This document shows, in pieces, positions 17,094 to 26,188 of a DNA stretch of 64,000 bases; the first letter of the stretch is position 1, and the number at the start of each line of letters is the position of its first letter. The position numbers and the translations under genes are program-made. The stretch comes from Actinokineospora enzanensis DSM 44649 (lineage in GTDB: Bacteria; Actinomycetota; Actinomycetes; Mycobacteriales; Pseudonocardiaceae). The stretch lies in NCBI RefSeq assembly GCF_000374445.1, contig NZ_KB894405.1:1-64000 (forward strand), read 5' to 3'. The notes under the pieces are model-generated. The model was not told the DNA's origin. It made no database searches and saw nothing but the letters and a program-made list of their open reading frames with translations.

Positions 17094-17555
17094 ATGGCCG
17101 CTGGCCTGAACGCCAACCAGCCCAACGACGCGCTCACCGCGGCGCGGTTCTCCATCACCATCGACGGCTACGAGATCGCGTCCTTCTCCGAGCTGCAGGG
17201 CATCACCACCGAGGTGGAGCCGGTGGAGCTGATGGAGTCCACGGACAAGGAGGTCGTGCTCAAGAAGCTGCCCGGCAAGACCAAGCCCGCCACGCTCGTG
17301 CTCAAGCGCGGCAAGAACTCCAGCATGGAGCTGTGGGCCTGGCACGAGGCCGTGCTGATGGGCGACATCGTGGCCGCCCGCAAGAGCTGCTCGCTGGTGA
17401 TGTACGGGACGGACGGCAAGCCCGTCGCCCGCTACCACCTGGAACACGCGTGGCCCGCGAAGCTGGAGATCGGCGCGCTGAAGGCCGGGTCCAGCGAGGT
17501 GCTGATGGAGACCGTCACGGTCGTGTGCGAGCGCATCCAGCGGGTGTCGGTGTGA
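17094..17555 (+). CDS. CIS inner tube protein (gp19 family), paralogue 1
   Basis: A 153-residue protein that would stack as hexameric rings inside the sheath. Landmarks are ARFSITIDGYEIASFSELQG, TTEVEPVELMEST and a beta-rich end with VLMETVTVVCERIQRVS. It follows the sheath gene by 14 bases, the standard order in eCIS clusters. Its TGA overlaps the next GTG. Confidence 0.92.
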   Translation: MAAGLNANQPNDALTAARFSITIDGYEIASFSELQGITTEVEPVELMESTDKEVVLKKLPGKTKPATLVLKRGKNSSMELWAWHEAVLMGDIVAARKSCSLVMYGTDGKPVARYHLEHAWPAKLEIGALKAGSSEVLMETVTVVCERIQRVSV

Positions 17556-17938
17556 CCGCGTCGACCGCCCTGCGCACGGAGTATCCGTTCACGTTGCCGC
17601 GCGGGTATGTGGACGAACACGGCAACGTCCACCGCGAGGGCGTCATGCGTCTGGCCACCGCGCGGGACGAGCTGACGACGCAGACCGATCAGCGCGCGCG
17701 GGCGAACCCGGCCTATCTGACGGTGTTGTTGTTGGAACGCACTGTCACCTCGTTGGGCGAGCTGCCCGCCGTGGACACGTTCGTGGTGGAGAACCTGTTC
17801 GCGTCGGACCTGGCTTTCCTGCGCGACCTCTACCGGCGTGTCAACTCCGACGGCCACACAGAGGTGGCCGTCGAATGCCCCCACTGCCACAACGGCTTCG
17901 CGGTGGACATCGCCGGTGATGCGGCGGGGGGATCCTGA
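17552..17938 (+). CDS. CIS tail-assembly protein following the tube gene
   Basis: A 128-residue protein starting at a GTG overlapping the tube stop (GTGA, 17552-17555). It contains REGVMRLATARDELTTQ and a helical middle, then a CPHC pair near residue 110. Proteins in this position are the CIS counterparts of phage tail-assembly proteins. The 3' end carries the heptamer G-GGG-GGA (17926-17932) just before the TGA, and may be extended by -1 frameshifting to a 178-residue fusion with the following ORF. Confidence 0.7.
   Translation: MTASTALRTEYPFTLPRGYVDEHGNVHREGVMRLATARDELTTQTDQRARANPAYLTVLLLERTVTSLGELPAVDTFVVENLFASDLAFLRDLYRRVNSDGHTEVAVECPHCHNGFAVDIAGDAAGGS
17926..17932 (+). promoter_or_regulatory. 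Candidate -1 ribosomal frameshift site G-GGG-GGA
   Basis: In the frame of 17552-17938 the codons are gcG GGG GGA, which fits the X XXY YYZ slippery pattern. Only 17920-17938 is open in both frames, because a TGA at 17917-17919 closes the -1 frame upstream, and the heptamer lies inside that interval. Confidence 0.5.
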
Positions 17939-18087
17939 CGTACGCGGCCGACCGGCTGTGGGAAGAGGTCGCGTACGTCGCCTACTACCTGCACTGGGCC
18001 TTCGAGTCCATCGTGGACCTCGAACACCCGGTCCGCAGGCGGCTGATCAGCGAGATCGGCCATATCCACACCAGACTCGCCGAGTGA
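17935..18087 (+). CDS. Short tail-assembly ORF with CTG start or made by frameshift (DUF6760-like)
   Basis: A 50-residue reading frame: TYAADRLWEEVAYVAYYLH, then WAFESIVDLEHP and a helical end IGHIHTRLAE. This resembles short DUF6760 proteins found after the tube genes of eCIS clusters. There is no ATG, GTG or TTG in the frame: the only candidate is CTG at 17935, which overlaps the previous TGA as CTGA, in the same geometry as the GTGA couplings of this operon. The alternative is synthesis as a fusion through the slippery site at 17926. Too short to be called by ordinary length cut-offs. Confidence 0.6.
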   Translation: MTYAADRLWEEVAYVAYYLHWAFESIVDLEHPVRRRLISEIGHIHTRLAE

Positions 18088-18099
18088 GAGGGGCCCCGC

Positions 18100-20280
18100 A
18101 TGCGCTGGCCGTTCCGCCGCAGGCCCCTTGAGCGCCCGCACCGGGAATGGGTTCTCGTGAGCCCGCCGCCGAGGTCGGCCGTGGGTGGGGCGCCGTTGAC
18201 GATCGGGGCCGCGCCGGTGGCCGGACCGTTGACGCTCACGCCGCGTACGCAGGCGGCGGTCGAGCCCTTCGCGGGCAGCGTGACGGGACTTGCCACGCCG
18301 TCGCCACGGGATGGGGATGTGGTTCCTGCCCGTTCGCTCACGTCTTTCCGGTCGGTCGCCGTTTCCTCCCAAGGTATGGCCGCATTGCCTGCCGGGGAGT
18401 TGGTACTGCCATCGACCCGGCTTCCCTCGGTGATGGGGCCCGACGAGGGCTCCCCCGCTGTGTCATTCACACCGGAGGTTTCGTCGGGGTCGGTCGCGCC
18501 TTCGATCCGGGAAACCGAGCCTGTCGCTCGTGAGGTCCCGCAGGAGACCTCGCCGACCACGACGGTGTCGCTGGGGCCGGATCAGAGTCTGCCGTCGACC
18601 ACCGCGCCGCCGGTTTCCCCCACCACAGGCGAACCGCTGCCGTCCGCCCATGCGTGGTCCGACACAACGCGGGTCGCGGCATCCGCGTCGACACGGCCAC
18701 CGCTCTTGCCCTCCCCGAAACCGACCTCGCCCGCGACCGACACCACGCCGATCGCCGCATCGCCCACGACACCGTCCATGCCCATGGCGGCTCCCGCTCA
18801 GCCCGCGACATCTGCCACCGGCTTGGCTCCTGTCCTGCCCATTCCGTCGACGCTCGCCCTGCCCGTCGCGCTTTCCACCTCCGCCCTGCCCGTCCAGCCC
18901 ACCTCCGCCCCGATCGTCCCTGCTTCGCCTGGCCCCGACATGCCTGCTCCGGCAACTCCTTCCTTGTCTGCCACGACTGCCTCCGCGCTGTCCGCGCGAG
19001 CCACCGCCGCGAAGTCGCCCACTGCCTTGCCGGTCGGACCGACCTCGCTCCCACCCGACACGTCGACCACCGTCCCGCTCATCACCCCACCCACCCGATC
19101 GCCCATACCCCGCCCCAGCACGTCCACCGCCCTGCCACCCACCCCCCTGCCGCCCACCGCCATGCAGCTCGCAGGCGCACTTCCGCTCGTCCAGGCCTCG
19201 CCTGTTCCCACCCCGCCCATGGCCCCACTTGCCTCCGCCCCGCCCACTGCCCTTCCCGCCGAATCTCCCACCGTGTCGTCCGCCGAATCGCCCACTGTGT
19301 CGACCACTGAATCGCCCACCGTGTCGACCGGCATGTCGACCGGCATGTCGACCGCCGCGAGGCAGGCCCCTCCCGCCCGGGGGCAGGCCCTTGAGGCGAT
19401 CCTATTTCCGCAGGTCAGGGCTCGGGAAGAGGGCGATGCCGGGCTGTGGATGAATCGGCGGGTTGTGGATGACCCGGCGGAGCGGGTGCCGTTGGTGCAC
19501 CGGCCGTCGCGGCCTGGCATGAGTGAGGGGCGGGCGTTGACCGAGGCGACCGACGAGTACGTGGGCGAGCCGAGGATCCCCGTGGAGCCGCATCGGGCGC
19601 CGGGGTGGATGCGGTATGTGCCGGAGTGGGTCAGCCAGAGCGGGCCGCCGGTGTCCGAGCCGGTGCGGCAGGCGGCGCCCGCGCGGAGGCCGTCGTTGGG
19701 GCAGACCCGAAGGTCGGGGCTGGGTGCACCGATATCCACTGTGGACTCAGGGCAAGATCGAACTTCGGGCTCGGCCGCTGGCCCCCCGGTCGCAATTCTA
19801 CCGGTGGAGACCGACAATCCCGGGGCGGTGGAGAGTCTGCCTGTGGATAGCTCGGATCGGCCGCCGACGGATCTTGTCCGGGAGATGTGGACGAATCAGG
19901 GTATCGATGTCGGTGACGTCCCCATCCACCAGAGCACCACGCCGTTCACCGCCAACGGAGAGGTCTTCCTACCGGACAACGCGCCGCGCGGGTTGATGGC
20001 CCATGAACTCACCCACGCCGCTCAACAGCGCGCGTACGGGTCAGCGCTACCTGACGAGAACAGTCCTGCCGGGCAAGTTCTGGAGACACAGGCACAAGAG
20101 AGTGGTGTCCAGCACGCACGCCCAGCCCCGGAGCGGGTGGAGGAGGAGGCCGACATAGACCTGGACCGCCTGGACCTGGACGACCTGTCCACCCGCCTCT
20201 ACGACCGGTTGCGGCGGAAGCTGCGCCTGGAACTCCTCGTCGATCGTGAGCGGGCCGGTCTGCTCACCGACTTCCGCTGA
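18100..20280 (+). CDS. eCIS core-domain protein (DUF4157) with long Pro/Ser/Thr linker
   Basis: A 726-residue protein. A short basic start (RWPFRRRPLERPHREW) leads into a Pro/Ser/Thr/Ala-rich stretch of about 350 residues with little order, including SPTVS repeats near residues 390-410. The C-terminal part holds the eCIS core domain (about 585-665) with the zinc-peptidase motif HELTH at residues 635-639 and Gln-Gln after it. DUF4157 domains are strongly linked to eCIS loci and often belong to cargo or assembly proteins. Whether the protein is a protease, a cargo or a structural linker is open. Confidence 0.8.
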   Translation: MRWPFRRRPLERPHREWVLVSPPPRSAVGGAPLTIGAAPVAGPLTLTPRTQAAVEPFAGSVTGLATPSPRDGDVVPARSLTSFRSVAVSSQGMAALPAGELVLPSTRLPSVMGPDEGSPAVSFTPEVSSGSVAPSIRETEPVAREVPQETSPTTTVSLGPDQSLPSTTAPPVSPTTGEPLPSAHAWSDTTRVAASASTRPPLLPSPKPTSPATDTTPIAASPTTPSMPMAAPAQPATSATGLAPVLPIPSTLALPVALSTSALPVQPTSAPIVPASPGPDMPAPATPSLSATTASALSARATAAKSPTALPVGPTSLPPDTSTTVPLITPPTRSPIPRPSTSTALPPTPLPPTAMQLAGALPLVQASPVPTPPMAPLASAPPTALPAESPTVSSAESPTVSTTESPTVSTGMSTGMSTAARQAPPARGQALEAILFPQVRAREEGDAGLWMNRRVVDDPAERVPLVHRPSRPGMSEGRALTEATDEYVGEPRIPVEPHRAPGWMRYVPEWVSQSGPPVSEPVRQAAPARRPSLGQTRRSGLGAPISTVDSGQDRTSGSAAGPPVAILPVETDNPGAVESLPVDSSDRPPTDLVREMWTNQGIDVGDVPIHQSTTPFTANGEVFLPDNAPRGLMAHELTHAAQQRAYGSALPDENSPAGQVLETQAQESGVQHARPAPERVEEEADIDLDRLDLDDLSTRLYDRLRRKLRLELLVDRERAGLLTDFR

Positions 20281-20292
20281 GAGGAGGGGGTC

Positions 20293-20757
20293 GTGCTCGG
20301 TGACAACAGCAAGGTCGGGCTCAGCAACCGGTTCGTGGTGACCGTGCAGAACATGGAGAAGTACAACCTGGGCAGCTGGACCAAGGCCGAGGGCCTGGAC
20401 GTCACCTGGGACGTGGCCGAGTACCGCTGCGGCGACGGCGGCAACGACCGGCTCTACTTCCCGGGTAACACCAAGTACACGAATGTTCGTCTGTCCCGAG
20501 CGGTGTCCGAGGAGACGAGTGCCGTGCGCGACTGGCTGAACAAGAACTCCTGGGAGCACAAGCTCTACGTCGGCACCATCGCCTTGCACTCGTCGTTGCT
20601 CGCGGACGGGCCGGTCACCGAGTGGGAGCTGCGGGACGTGCTGCCGGTGAAGTGGGCGATCACCACGATGGACGCGGGCGCCAGCCAGGTCGCGGTGGAG
20701 ACGTTGGAGTTGGCGCATCGGGGGTTCCTGGACGATCAGCGCAGGTTGGGGGCCTGA
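20293..20757 (+). CDS. CIS tube protein (gp19 family), paralogue 2
   Basis: A 154-residue tube-like protein with GTG start. It shows NRFVVTVQNMEKYNLGSW, a GLDVTWDVAEYRCGDGG loop and the typical end VAVETLELAHRGFL. eCIS particles use two or three tube paralogues; the ones encoded late in the operon usually make the tube-to-spike adaptor. It starts 12 bases after the DUF4157 gene. Confidence 0.85.
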   Translation: MLGDNSKVGLSNRFVVTVQNMEKYNLGSWTKAEGLDVTWDVAEYRCGDGGNDRLYFPGNTKYTNVRLSRAVSEETSAVRDWLNKNSWEHKLYVGTIALHSSLLADGPVTEWELRDVLPVKWAITTMDAGASQVAVETLELAHRGFLDDQRRLGA

Positions 20758-20758
20758 C

Positions 20759-21217
20759 ATGGTGGCGTTGCACAGTGTGGAGACGATGCTCGCGCTCACC
20801 ACCCGCTTCCACGTCACGGTGGACGGGGTCGATCTGGGTGGGTGGGCGCGTTGCCAGGGGTTGCAGGTGAAGTTCAACCCCGAGGCGATCAAGGAGGGCG
20901 GCAACCACCAGTACGAGCCGATCCTGCCCGGCCGGATCCAGTACCCGAACGTGACCCTGGCCCGAGCGATGAACGCGGCCGACACCGCCAAGGTGCAGGG
21001 CTGGCTGCGGGATCGCGCGGCCAACTGGATCGACGCGGATAGCAGCGGTGGCGGTGGTACTGCCCAGATCACCTTGTTCGACGCGCGCGCCGGTGTCGTG
21101 GCGGTCTGGCAGTTGCGCAACGTCTACCCGGCCACATGGAAAGGGCCGGACCTGGACGCGATGACGATGGGTATCGCCACCGAGACACTCGAACTGGCAC
21201 ACGAGGGGTTCCTGTGA
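20759..21217 (+). CDS. CIS tube protein (gp19 family), paralogue 3
   Basis: A 152-residue tube-like protein: TTRFHVTVDGVDLGGWARCQ, a GNHQYEPILPGRIQYPNVTL loop and ETLELAHEGFL at the end, the same ending as paralogue 2. One base separates it from the previous stop. Its own TGA overlaps the next GTG. It probably joins the tube to the LysM/spike complex. Confidence 0.85.
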   Translation: MVALHSVETMLALTTRFHVTVDGVDLGGWARCQGLQVKFNPEAIKEGGNHQYEPILPGRIQYPNVTLARAMNAADTAKVQGWLRDRAANWIDADSSGGGGTAQITLFDARAGVVAVWQLRNVYPATWKGPDLDAMTMGIATETLELAHEGFL

Positions 21218-21993
21218 GCATCTCCGCCGGGTTCTCCGCAGGCGCGGACCTCGCCATCGGCGCTGGCATCGGTGCCGCCGCGTTGGCGGGCGCGCGCGTG
21301 CCCGCGTCGTTGCGGTGCACCAGCGTGCCGAACATCGGGTTCGTGCCGTTCGACTTCAACCCCGACGAGATCACGATGTCGCGCATGGGCCGCACCGGCG
21401 TCATGGCGTCACCGGGCGGCGGACAGGGGTCCACCGGTTCGGCGCGGCAGCCCACCAAACAGGTCAAGGGCGCCTCGATCGGCCTGTCGAAGGTCATCTT
21501 CGAGGGGATGACCACCAAACTGCGCTGCGACACCCTCCTGGGCTGGATGTCACCGGACGCGGGTTTCCTCGGTCAGCTGCTGCCAGTGGTGACCGGCCAG
21601 AATCTCAAGACAGAGCCGCCGGAACTCACTTTCCAGTGGGGACCGCCCATGGTCGGCTTCATGTACACGGTGAAGCTGACCAAGTGCAGCATCCGGTACA
21701 CGCGGTTCACCTCCGCAGGCATCCCCGTGCGCGCGGAACTGACCCTCGGGCTCGACCAGATCCCGACCCTGTTGGGCTCGCTGCCGCAGAACCCCACCTC
21801 CGGCGGACAGGCCGGTCGGCGCAGACACACTGTCGGCGCGGGGGAGACGTTGCAGTCCATCGCCACCGCCAACTACGGCGACCCGGGTGCGTGGCGGCGG
21901 ATCGCGGAGGTCAACGGCATCCAGGACCCCGCGCGGGTGCGGCCCGGCACGACCGTGTACCTGCCCAACGCGCACGAGCTGCGGGAGGCGTGA
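21214..21993 (+). CDS. LysM-domain CIS tube-associated protein
   Basis: A 259-residue protein starting at GTG within GTGA. The N-terminal 200 residues show VPFDFNPDEITMSR, typical of the tube-contacting adaptor family, and end with FTSAGIPVRAELTLGL. Residues about 205-255 form a LysM module (HTVGAGETLQSIATANYGD, WRRIAEVNGI, VRPGTTVYLP). Homologues, for example Afp7/Pvc7-like proteins, link the tube to the spike. Confidence 0.88.
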   Translation: MSISAGFSAGADLAIGAGIGAAALAGARVPASLRCTSVPNIGFVPFDFNPDEITMSRMGRTGVMASPGGGQGSTGSARQPTKQVKGASIGLSKVIFEGMTTKLRCDTLLGWMSPDAGFLGQLLPVVTGQNLKTEPPELTFQWGPPMVGFMYTVKLTKCSIRYTRFTSAGIPVRAELTLGLDQIPTLLGSLPQNPTSGGQAGRRRHTVGAGETLQSIATANYGDPGAWRRIAEVNGIQDPARVRPGTTVYLPNAHELREA

Positions 21994-23844
21994 GTGACCG
22001 CCATCGTCTGGCCCGGCGTCAAGGTCGGCACGGTCGGGCTCCCGTTGTCACCGTCGGTGTCGCCGAACCTCGTCCGGGCGGTCGTGGACACGCACCTGCA
22101 CCTGCCGGACATGTTCGAGCTGACCTTCTACGACGAGTCCGGCTCGGTCGTGTCCGACGCGGGCCTCGACATCGGCACCGCAGTGGAGGTCACCGCAGGC
22201 CGCGCGGACGGCGACAGCGCGGAGAGCCTCATCAAAGGCGAGGTCACCGCGATCGAGGCCGTCTGCCACGACGGGCTCATCTACTCCGTCGTGCGCGGTT
22301 ACGAGAAGGCACACCGTTTGCAGCGCGCGCGCCGTACTCGCACGTTCCTGCGGATGCGCGACTCGGAGATCGCCGAACAGGTCGCCAAGGGCGCCGGGCT
22401 CGCCGTCGGTACCGTCGACCGGACCGTCGTCGAGCACGAGCACCTCGCCCAGGTCGCGCAGACCGACTGGGACTTCCTTACCCAGCGCGCGAGAGAGATC
22501 GGTTACGAGACCGGTGTCGCGGGCGGCAAGTTCTTCTTCCGCAAGCCGTCCACGGGCGACTTCCTGCCCGGCCCGGCCTGCAAGCTCACCTACAAGGACA
22601 ACCTCCTGACCTTCCTGCCTCGCGTGTCTTCCGCCAACCTCACGCCCGATGTCGAGGTGCGGGTGTGGGACTCGAAGGCCGCGCGGGTGGCGGTGGCATC
22701 GGCGACCGCGACCACACACAGTGCGACGATCGAGGAGGATCCAGCCGATCTGGCGAACTCGTTCACCGACGGGCTGCTCCCGGTCCCCACACTCCCTGCC
22801 CTGCCCTCGATCCCGGGCCTGCCCAAGCTCGACCTCGGACTCCCCGCCAGCAACACCGCCTACCTCGTCGTCGATCGGCCGGTCGCCCGAGGAGCCGCTG
22901 CCGATTCCGCGGCGGCCGAGGTGGCCAAGGGCGTCGCCGATCACATGGCCAGCACCTTCGCCGAGGCCGAAGGGGACGCGTCGGGTGATCCGGCGATCCA
23001 GGCAGGCGCGGAAGTCGAGATCGGCGGGGTTCCCGAGCGGTTCACGGGCAAGTGGGTCGTCACCAACGCCCGGCACGTGTTCGACGCCGAGGAGAACGGC
23101 TACCACACGCGGTTCTGGGTCAGTGGACGACAGAACCGGAGTCTGCTCGGCCTGACCACCACGCACTCGAAACCCGCAGGCATCACCGGACTGGTCTGCG
23201 GAGTGGTCACCAACGTCAAGGATCCCGAGAAGAAGGGACGGGTCAAGGTAGCCCTGCCTTGGCTGGCCGACAACTACGAATCCGACTGGGCCCGCACAGC
23301 CCACCCGGGCGCGGGTCGTCGTACCGGCACGTTCCTCCTGCCCGAGGTGGGCGACGAGGTACTCGTCGGTTTCGAGTTCGGCGACCCGCGCCGTCCCTAC
23401 GTCCTCGGCGGGCTTCTCAACGACAACACCGCGTTCGGGCACGTCGACACCGCCGTCAACGGCGCGGGCTCGGTCACCCGACGCGGCTTCGCCACACCGG
23501 CGGGCAACCGACTGCTGTTCACCGACGATCTCCCACCCGGCGCCGCGCCCCCGACCACGTCCTCGATCGCCCTGGGCACCGCGGACGACAAGCTCGCGCT
23601 CACCATCGACCAGGTCGCGGGCACGGTCACCCTGGCCTGCGACCCGGTCCCGCCCGCCAGCCGCACACCCGCCGGGTCGCTGACCATCCAGTGCGGCGGC
23701 ACGGGCACGGTCACCGTCAAGGCCGGGACCGGCGGGCTCAGGCTGGAGACCGAGGGACGGCTGGAACTCAGCGGAAAGCTCGGCGTCGCGGTGAGCAGTC
23801 CGGGTGTCACCGAGATCAAGGGCTCGCAGGTCAGGCTGAACTGA
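21994..23844 (+). CDS. VgrG-like central spike protein
   Basis: A 616-residue GTG-start protein that should form the trimeric spike. The first 240 residues follow the gp27-like fold (HLPDMFELTFYDESG, RGYEKAHRLQRARRTRTFLR). An insert with Pro/Leu-rich PVPTLPALPSIPGLPKLD lies near residue 270. About residues 395-480 form the gp5 OB-fold (GVVTNVKDPEKKGRVKVALP, GDEVLVGFEFGDPRRPYVLG). The rest is a beta-rich needle rich in Gly and Thr, without a toxin domain, so the effector must come from another protein such as the PAAR-linked peptidase. Confidence 0.92.
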   Translation: MTAIVWPGVKVGTVGLPLSPSVSPNLVRAVVDTHLHLPDMFELTFYDESGSVVSDAGLDIGTAVEVTAGRADGDSAESLIKGEVTAIEAVCHDGLIYSVVRGYEKAHRLQRARRTRTFLRMRDSEIAEQVAKGAGLAVGTVDRTVVEHEHLAQVAQTDWDFLTQRAREIGYETGVAGGKFFFRKPSTGDFLPGPACKLTYKDNLLTFLPRVSSANLTPDVEVRVWDSKAARVAVASATATTHSATIEEDPADLANSFTDGLLPVPTLPALPSIPGLPKLDLGLPASNTAYLVVDRPVARGAAADSAAAEVAKGVADHMASTFAEAEGDASGDPAIQAGAEVEIGGVPERFTGKWVVTNARHVFDAEENGYHTRFWVSGRQNRSLLGLTTTHSKPAGITGLVCGVVTNVKDPEKKGRVKVALPWLADNYESDWARTAHPGAGRRTGTFLLPEVGDEVLVGFEFGDPRRPYVLGGLLNDNTAFGHVDTAVNGAGSVTRRGFATPAGNRLLFTDDLPPGAAPPTTSSIALGTADDKLALTIDQVAGTVTLACDPVPPASRTPAGSLTIQCGGTGTVTVKAGTGGLRLETEGRLELSGKLGVAVSSPGVTEIKGSQVRLN

Positions 23845-23854
23845 GGAGGGCCGG

Positions 23855-24262
23855 ATGACGCAGGACTTCGTCGGCGCGGGCTGGGCGTTCCCGCTCGGGG
23901 TCGACCCGCGCGGCGGCATCGCGCTGGTGCGCCGGGAGGTGGAGCTCGAACAGGCGATGCGGTTGATCCTTGCCACCTACCCGGGTGAACGGCCGATGCG
24001 GCCGCAGTTCGGCAGCCGCGTTCGCGACTACGTGTTCCGGCCCGTCAACCTCGATACCGTCGCCGAGCTGTCGCAGGAGGTGCGGTCGGCGCTGCTGCGC
24101 TGGGAGCCGCGCGTCGACATCGAGGGCGTGACCGTGACCCCGCGACCGGGCGACGGCAGCGTCCTGCACATCGACATCCAGTACGTGGTCAAGGACACCA
24201 ACGACCGCCGCAACCTGGTCTTCCCGTTCTACACCATCCCCGAGGACGGGAGCGACTACTGA
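23855..24262 (+). CDS. Baseplate protein, gp25/GPW family
   Basis: A 135-residue wedge protein: GWAFPLGVDPRGGIALVRRE, the conserved TYPGERPMRPQFGSRVRDYVF and a C-terminal IDIQYVVKDTNDRRNLVFPF. gp25 proteins anchor the first sheath ring to the baseplate. Its TGA overlaps the next ATG by one base. Confidence 0.93.
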   Translation: MTQDFVGAGWAFPLGVDPRGGIALVRREVELEQAMRLILATYPGERPMRPQFGSRVRDYVFRPVNLDTVAELSQEVRSALLRWEPRVDIEGVTVTPRPGDGSVLHIDIQYVVKDTNDRRNLVFPFYTIPEDGSDY

Positions 24263-26187
24263 TGAGCCTGCCCGCCCCGCACCTCGACGACCGCCGCTTC
24301 CAGGACCTGGTCGACGACGCCAAGCGGATGGTGATGCTGCGCTGTCCGGAATGGACGGACCACAACGTGTCCGACCCGGGCGTCACGCTGATCGAGACGT
24401 TCGCGTTCATGACCGACCAGCTGCTGTTCCGGCTCAACCAGGTGCCGGACCGGCTGTACGTGAAGTTCCTGGAGCTCATCGGGCTGCGGCTGACCCCGCC
24501 CGCGCCCGCGCAGGCGCCGGTCACGTTCTGGCTCTCCGCGCCCGCGATCGCGCCCGTGGGCATTCCGGCGGGTACTGCGGTCGCCACGCCGCGAGGGGAG
24601 ACCGATGACGCTGTCGTGTTCGGCACCGGGGAGAACCTGCGGATCATCCCGTGCGTGCTGCGCCGGACAGTGACCGTGGCCGGTGACGTGACCGATCAGG
24701 TGAGCATGGGTACGTCGTTTCCCGCGTTCTCCACGATTCCCGATGTGGGGGAGGCGTTGCTGCTCGGGTTGAGCGAGGCCGTGCCGAGGTGTGTGGTGCG
24801 GGTGGACGTGGGCTGCCAGGTGCGCGGGGTGGGTGTGCATCCGCAGCACCCGCCGTTGACGTGGGAGGCGTTCGACGGGGAGGACTGGGCCCACTGCCGG
24901 GTGAGCGAGGACACGACGGGGGCGCTCAACACCGATGGGCATGTCCACGTGCACGTGCCTGAGGAGCACGCGATGGCCGTGCTCGACGGGGAGAGCGCGG
25001 GGTGGCTGCGGGCGCGGGTGGTCGCGGTGGACGAGGGATACCCGACGTATCACGAGACACCGGTGATCACCTCGATCGCGGCCAGCACTGTCGGGGGAAC
25101 GATCACCGCCCGGCACAGCGAACTTGTCGAGGAGGAGGTGCTGGGCGAGTCGGAAGGTGTTCCGGGGCAACAGTTCACGCTCACGCGGCAGCCCGTGGTC
25201 ACGGCCGGGACGTTGGAGACCTCCTCGCCGGACGGTTGGCAGGAGTGGACGCCGGTGCGCACGTTCGCCGCCAGCGGACCGGACGACCGCCACTACCACC
25301 TCGACGGCGTGACCGGCACGATCCTGTTCGGCCCGGTGATCCGCGAACCGGACGGGTCGTTGCGCCACTACGGCGCGGTCCCGCCGCATCGGTGCACCAT
25401 CCGCGTCCGCCGCTACGCAGTGGGCGGGGGCCGGGTCGGCAACGTGTCCCGTGGTTCGATCCAGACACTGCGTTCGTCGATCCCGTTCGTGGCACGGGTG
25501 GAGAACCTGGACGCGGCGAGCGGCGGCGTCGACGGCGAGACGCTCGACCAGGCCAAGGCTCGCGGCCCGATCCTGCTGCGCAGCCGGGGACGGGCGGTGA
25601 CCGCCGAGGACTACGAGGTGATCACCCGGGAGTCGGCGCCGGGGATCGCCCGGGTGCGCTGCGTGACGGCGGGCGACGACGACGTGGACGCAGGCGCCGT
25701 CCGGGTGCTCGTGGTGCCCGCTGCGGCCGAGGTCGACGGTCGGCTCGACTTCGCCGACCTGGTGCCGGAGCCGGACACGCTCGCCCGGATCACCGCCCGC
25801 CTGGACGAGGTGCGGCTGATCGGGACCCGGGTGCTGGTGACCCCGCCGAGGTACCGGGGCGTGACCGTGGTCGCCCGGGTGATCGCCCGACCCCGCGTCG
25901 ATCGGGTGAAGGTGCGCGCGGACGCGTTGGCCGCGCTCTACCGATACCTCAACCCGCTGGTCGGCGGCGCGGGCGGCGAGGGTTGGACGTTCGGGCGTCC
26001 GGTGCAGGCGGGGGACATCCACGCGCTCCTGCAACGCGTGCGGGGCGTGGACATCGTGGAGGACGTGCGACTGTTCGGTGCCAACCCGGTCACCGGTGAA
26101 CGCGGCGAGCAGACCCAGCGGCTGGCGGTCGACCGGCACAGCCTGGTCTTCTCCTTCGCCCACCAGGTGCGCGTGGAGGAGGACTGA
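24262..26187 (+). CDS. Baseplate J-like assembly protein
   Basis: A 641-residue baseplate wedge protein. It opens with LPAPHLDDRRFQDLVDDAKR and the family segment WTDHNVSDPGVTLIETFAFM, and continues through a long beta-rich domain. The C-terminal third contains the J-type core: GVDGETLDQAKARGPILLRS, TAEDYEVITRESAPGIARVR and the end PVTGERGEQTQRLAVDRHSL. Gp25, J and I are encoded in the normal CIS order. Confidence 0.92.
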   Translation: MSLPAPHLDDRRFQDLVDDAKRMVMLRCPEWTDHNVSDPGVTLIETFAFMTDQLLFRLNQVPDRLYVKFLELIGLRLTPPAPAQAPVTFWLSAPAIAPVGIPAGTAVATPRGETDDAVVFGTGENLRIIPCVLRRTVTVAGDVTDQVSMGTSFPAFSTIPDVGEALLLGLSEAVPRCVVRVDVGCQVRGVGVHPQHPPLTWEAFDGEDWAHCRVSEDTTGALNTDGHVHVHVPEEHAMAVLDGESAGWLRARVVAVDEGYPTYHETPVITSIAASTVGGTITARHSELVEEEVLGESEGVPGQQFTLTRQPVVTAGTLETSSPDGWQEWTPVRTFAASGPDDRHYHLDGVTGTILFGPVIREPDGSLRHYGAVPPHRCTIRVRRYAVGGGRVGNVSRGSIQTLRSSIPFVARVENLDAASGGVDGETLDQAKARGPILLRSRGRAVTAEDYEVITRESAPGIARVRCVTAGDDDVDAGAVRVLVVPAAAEVDGRLDFADLVPEPDTLARITARLDEVRLIGTRVLVTPPRYRGVTVVARVIARPRVDRVKVRADALAALYRYLNPLVGGAGGEGWTFGRPVQAGDIHALLQRVRGVDIVEDVRLFGANPVTGERGEQTQRLAVDRHSLVFSFAHQVRVEED

Positions 26188-26188
26188 C

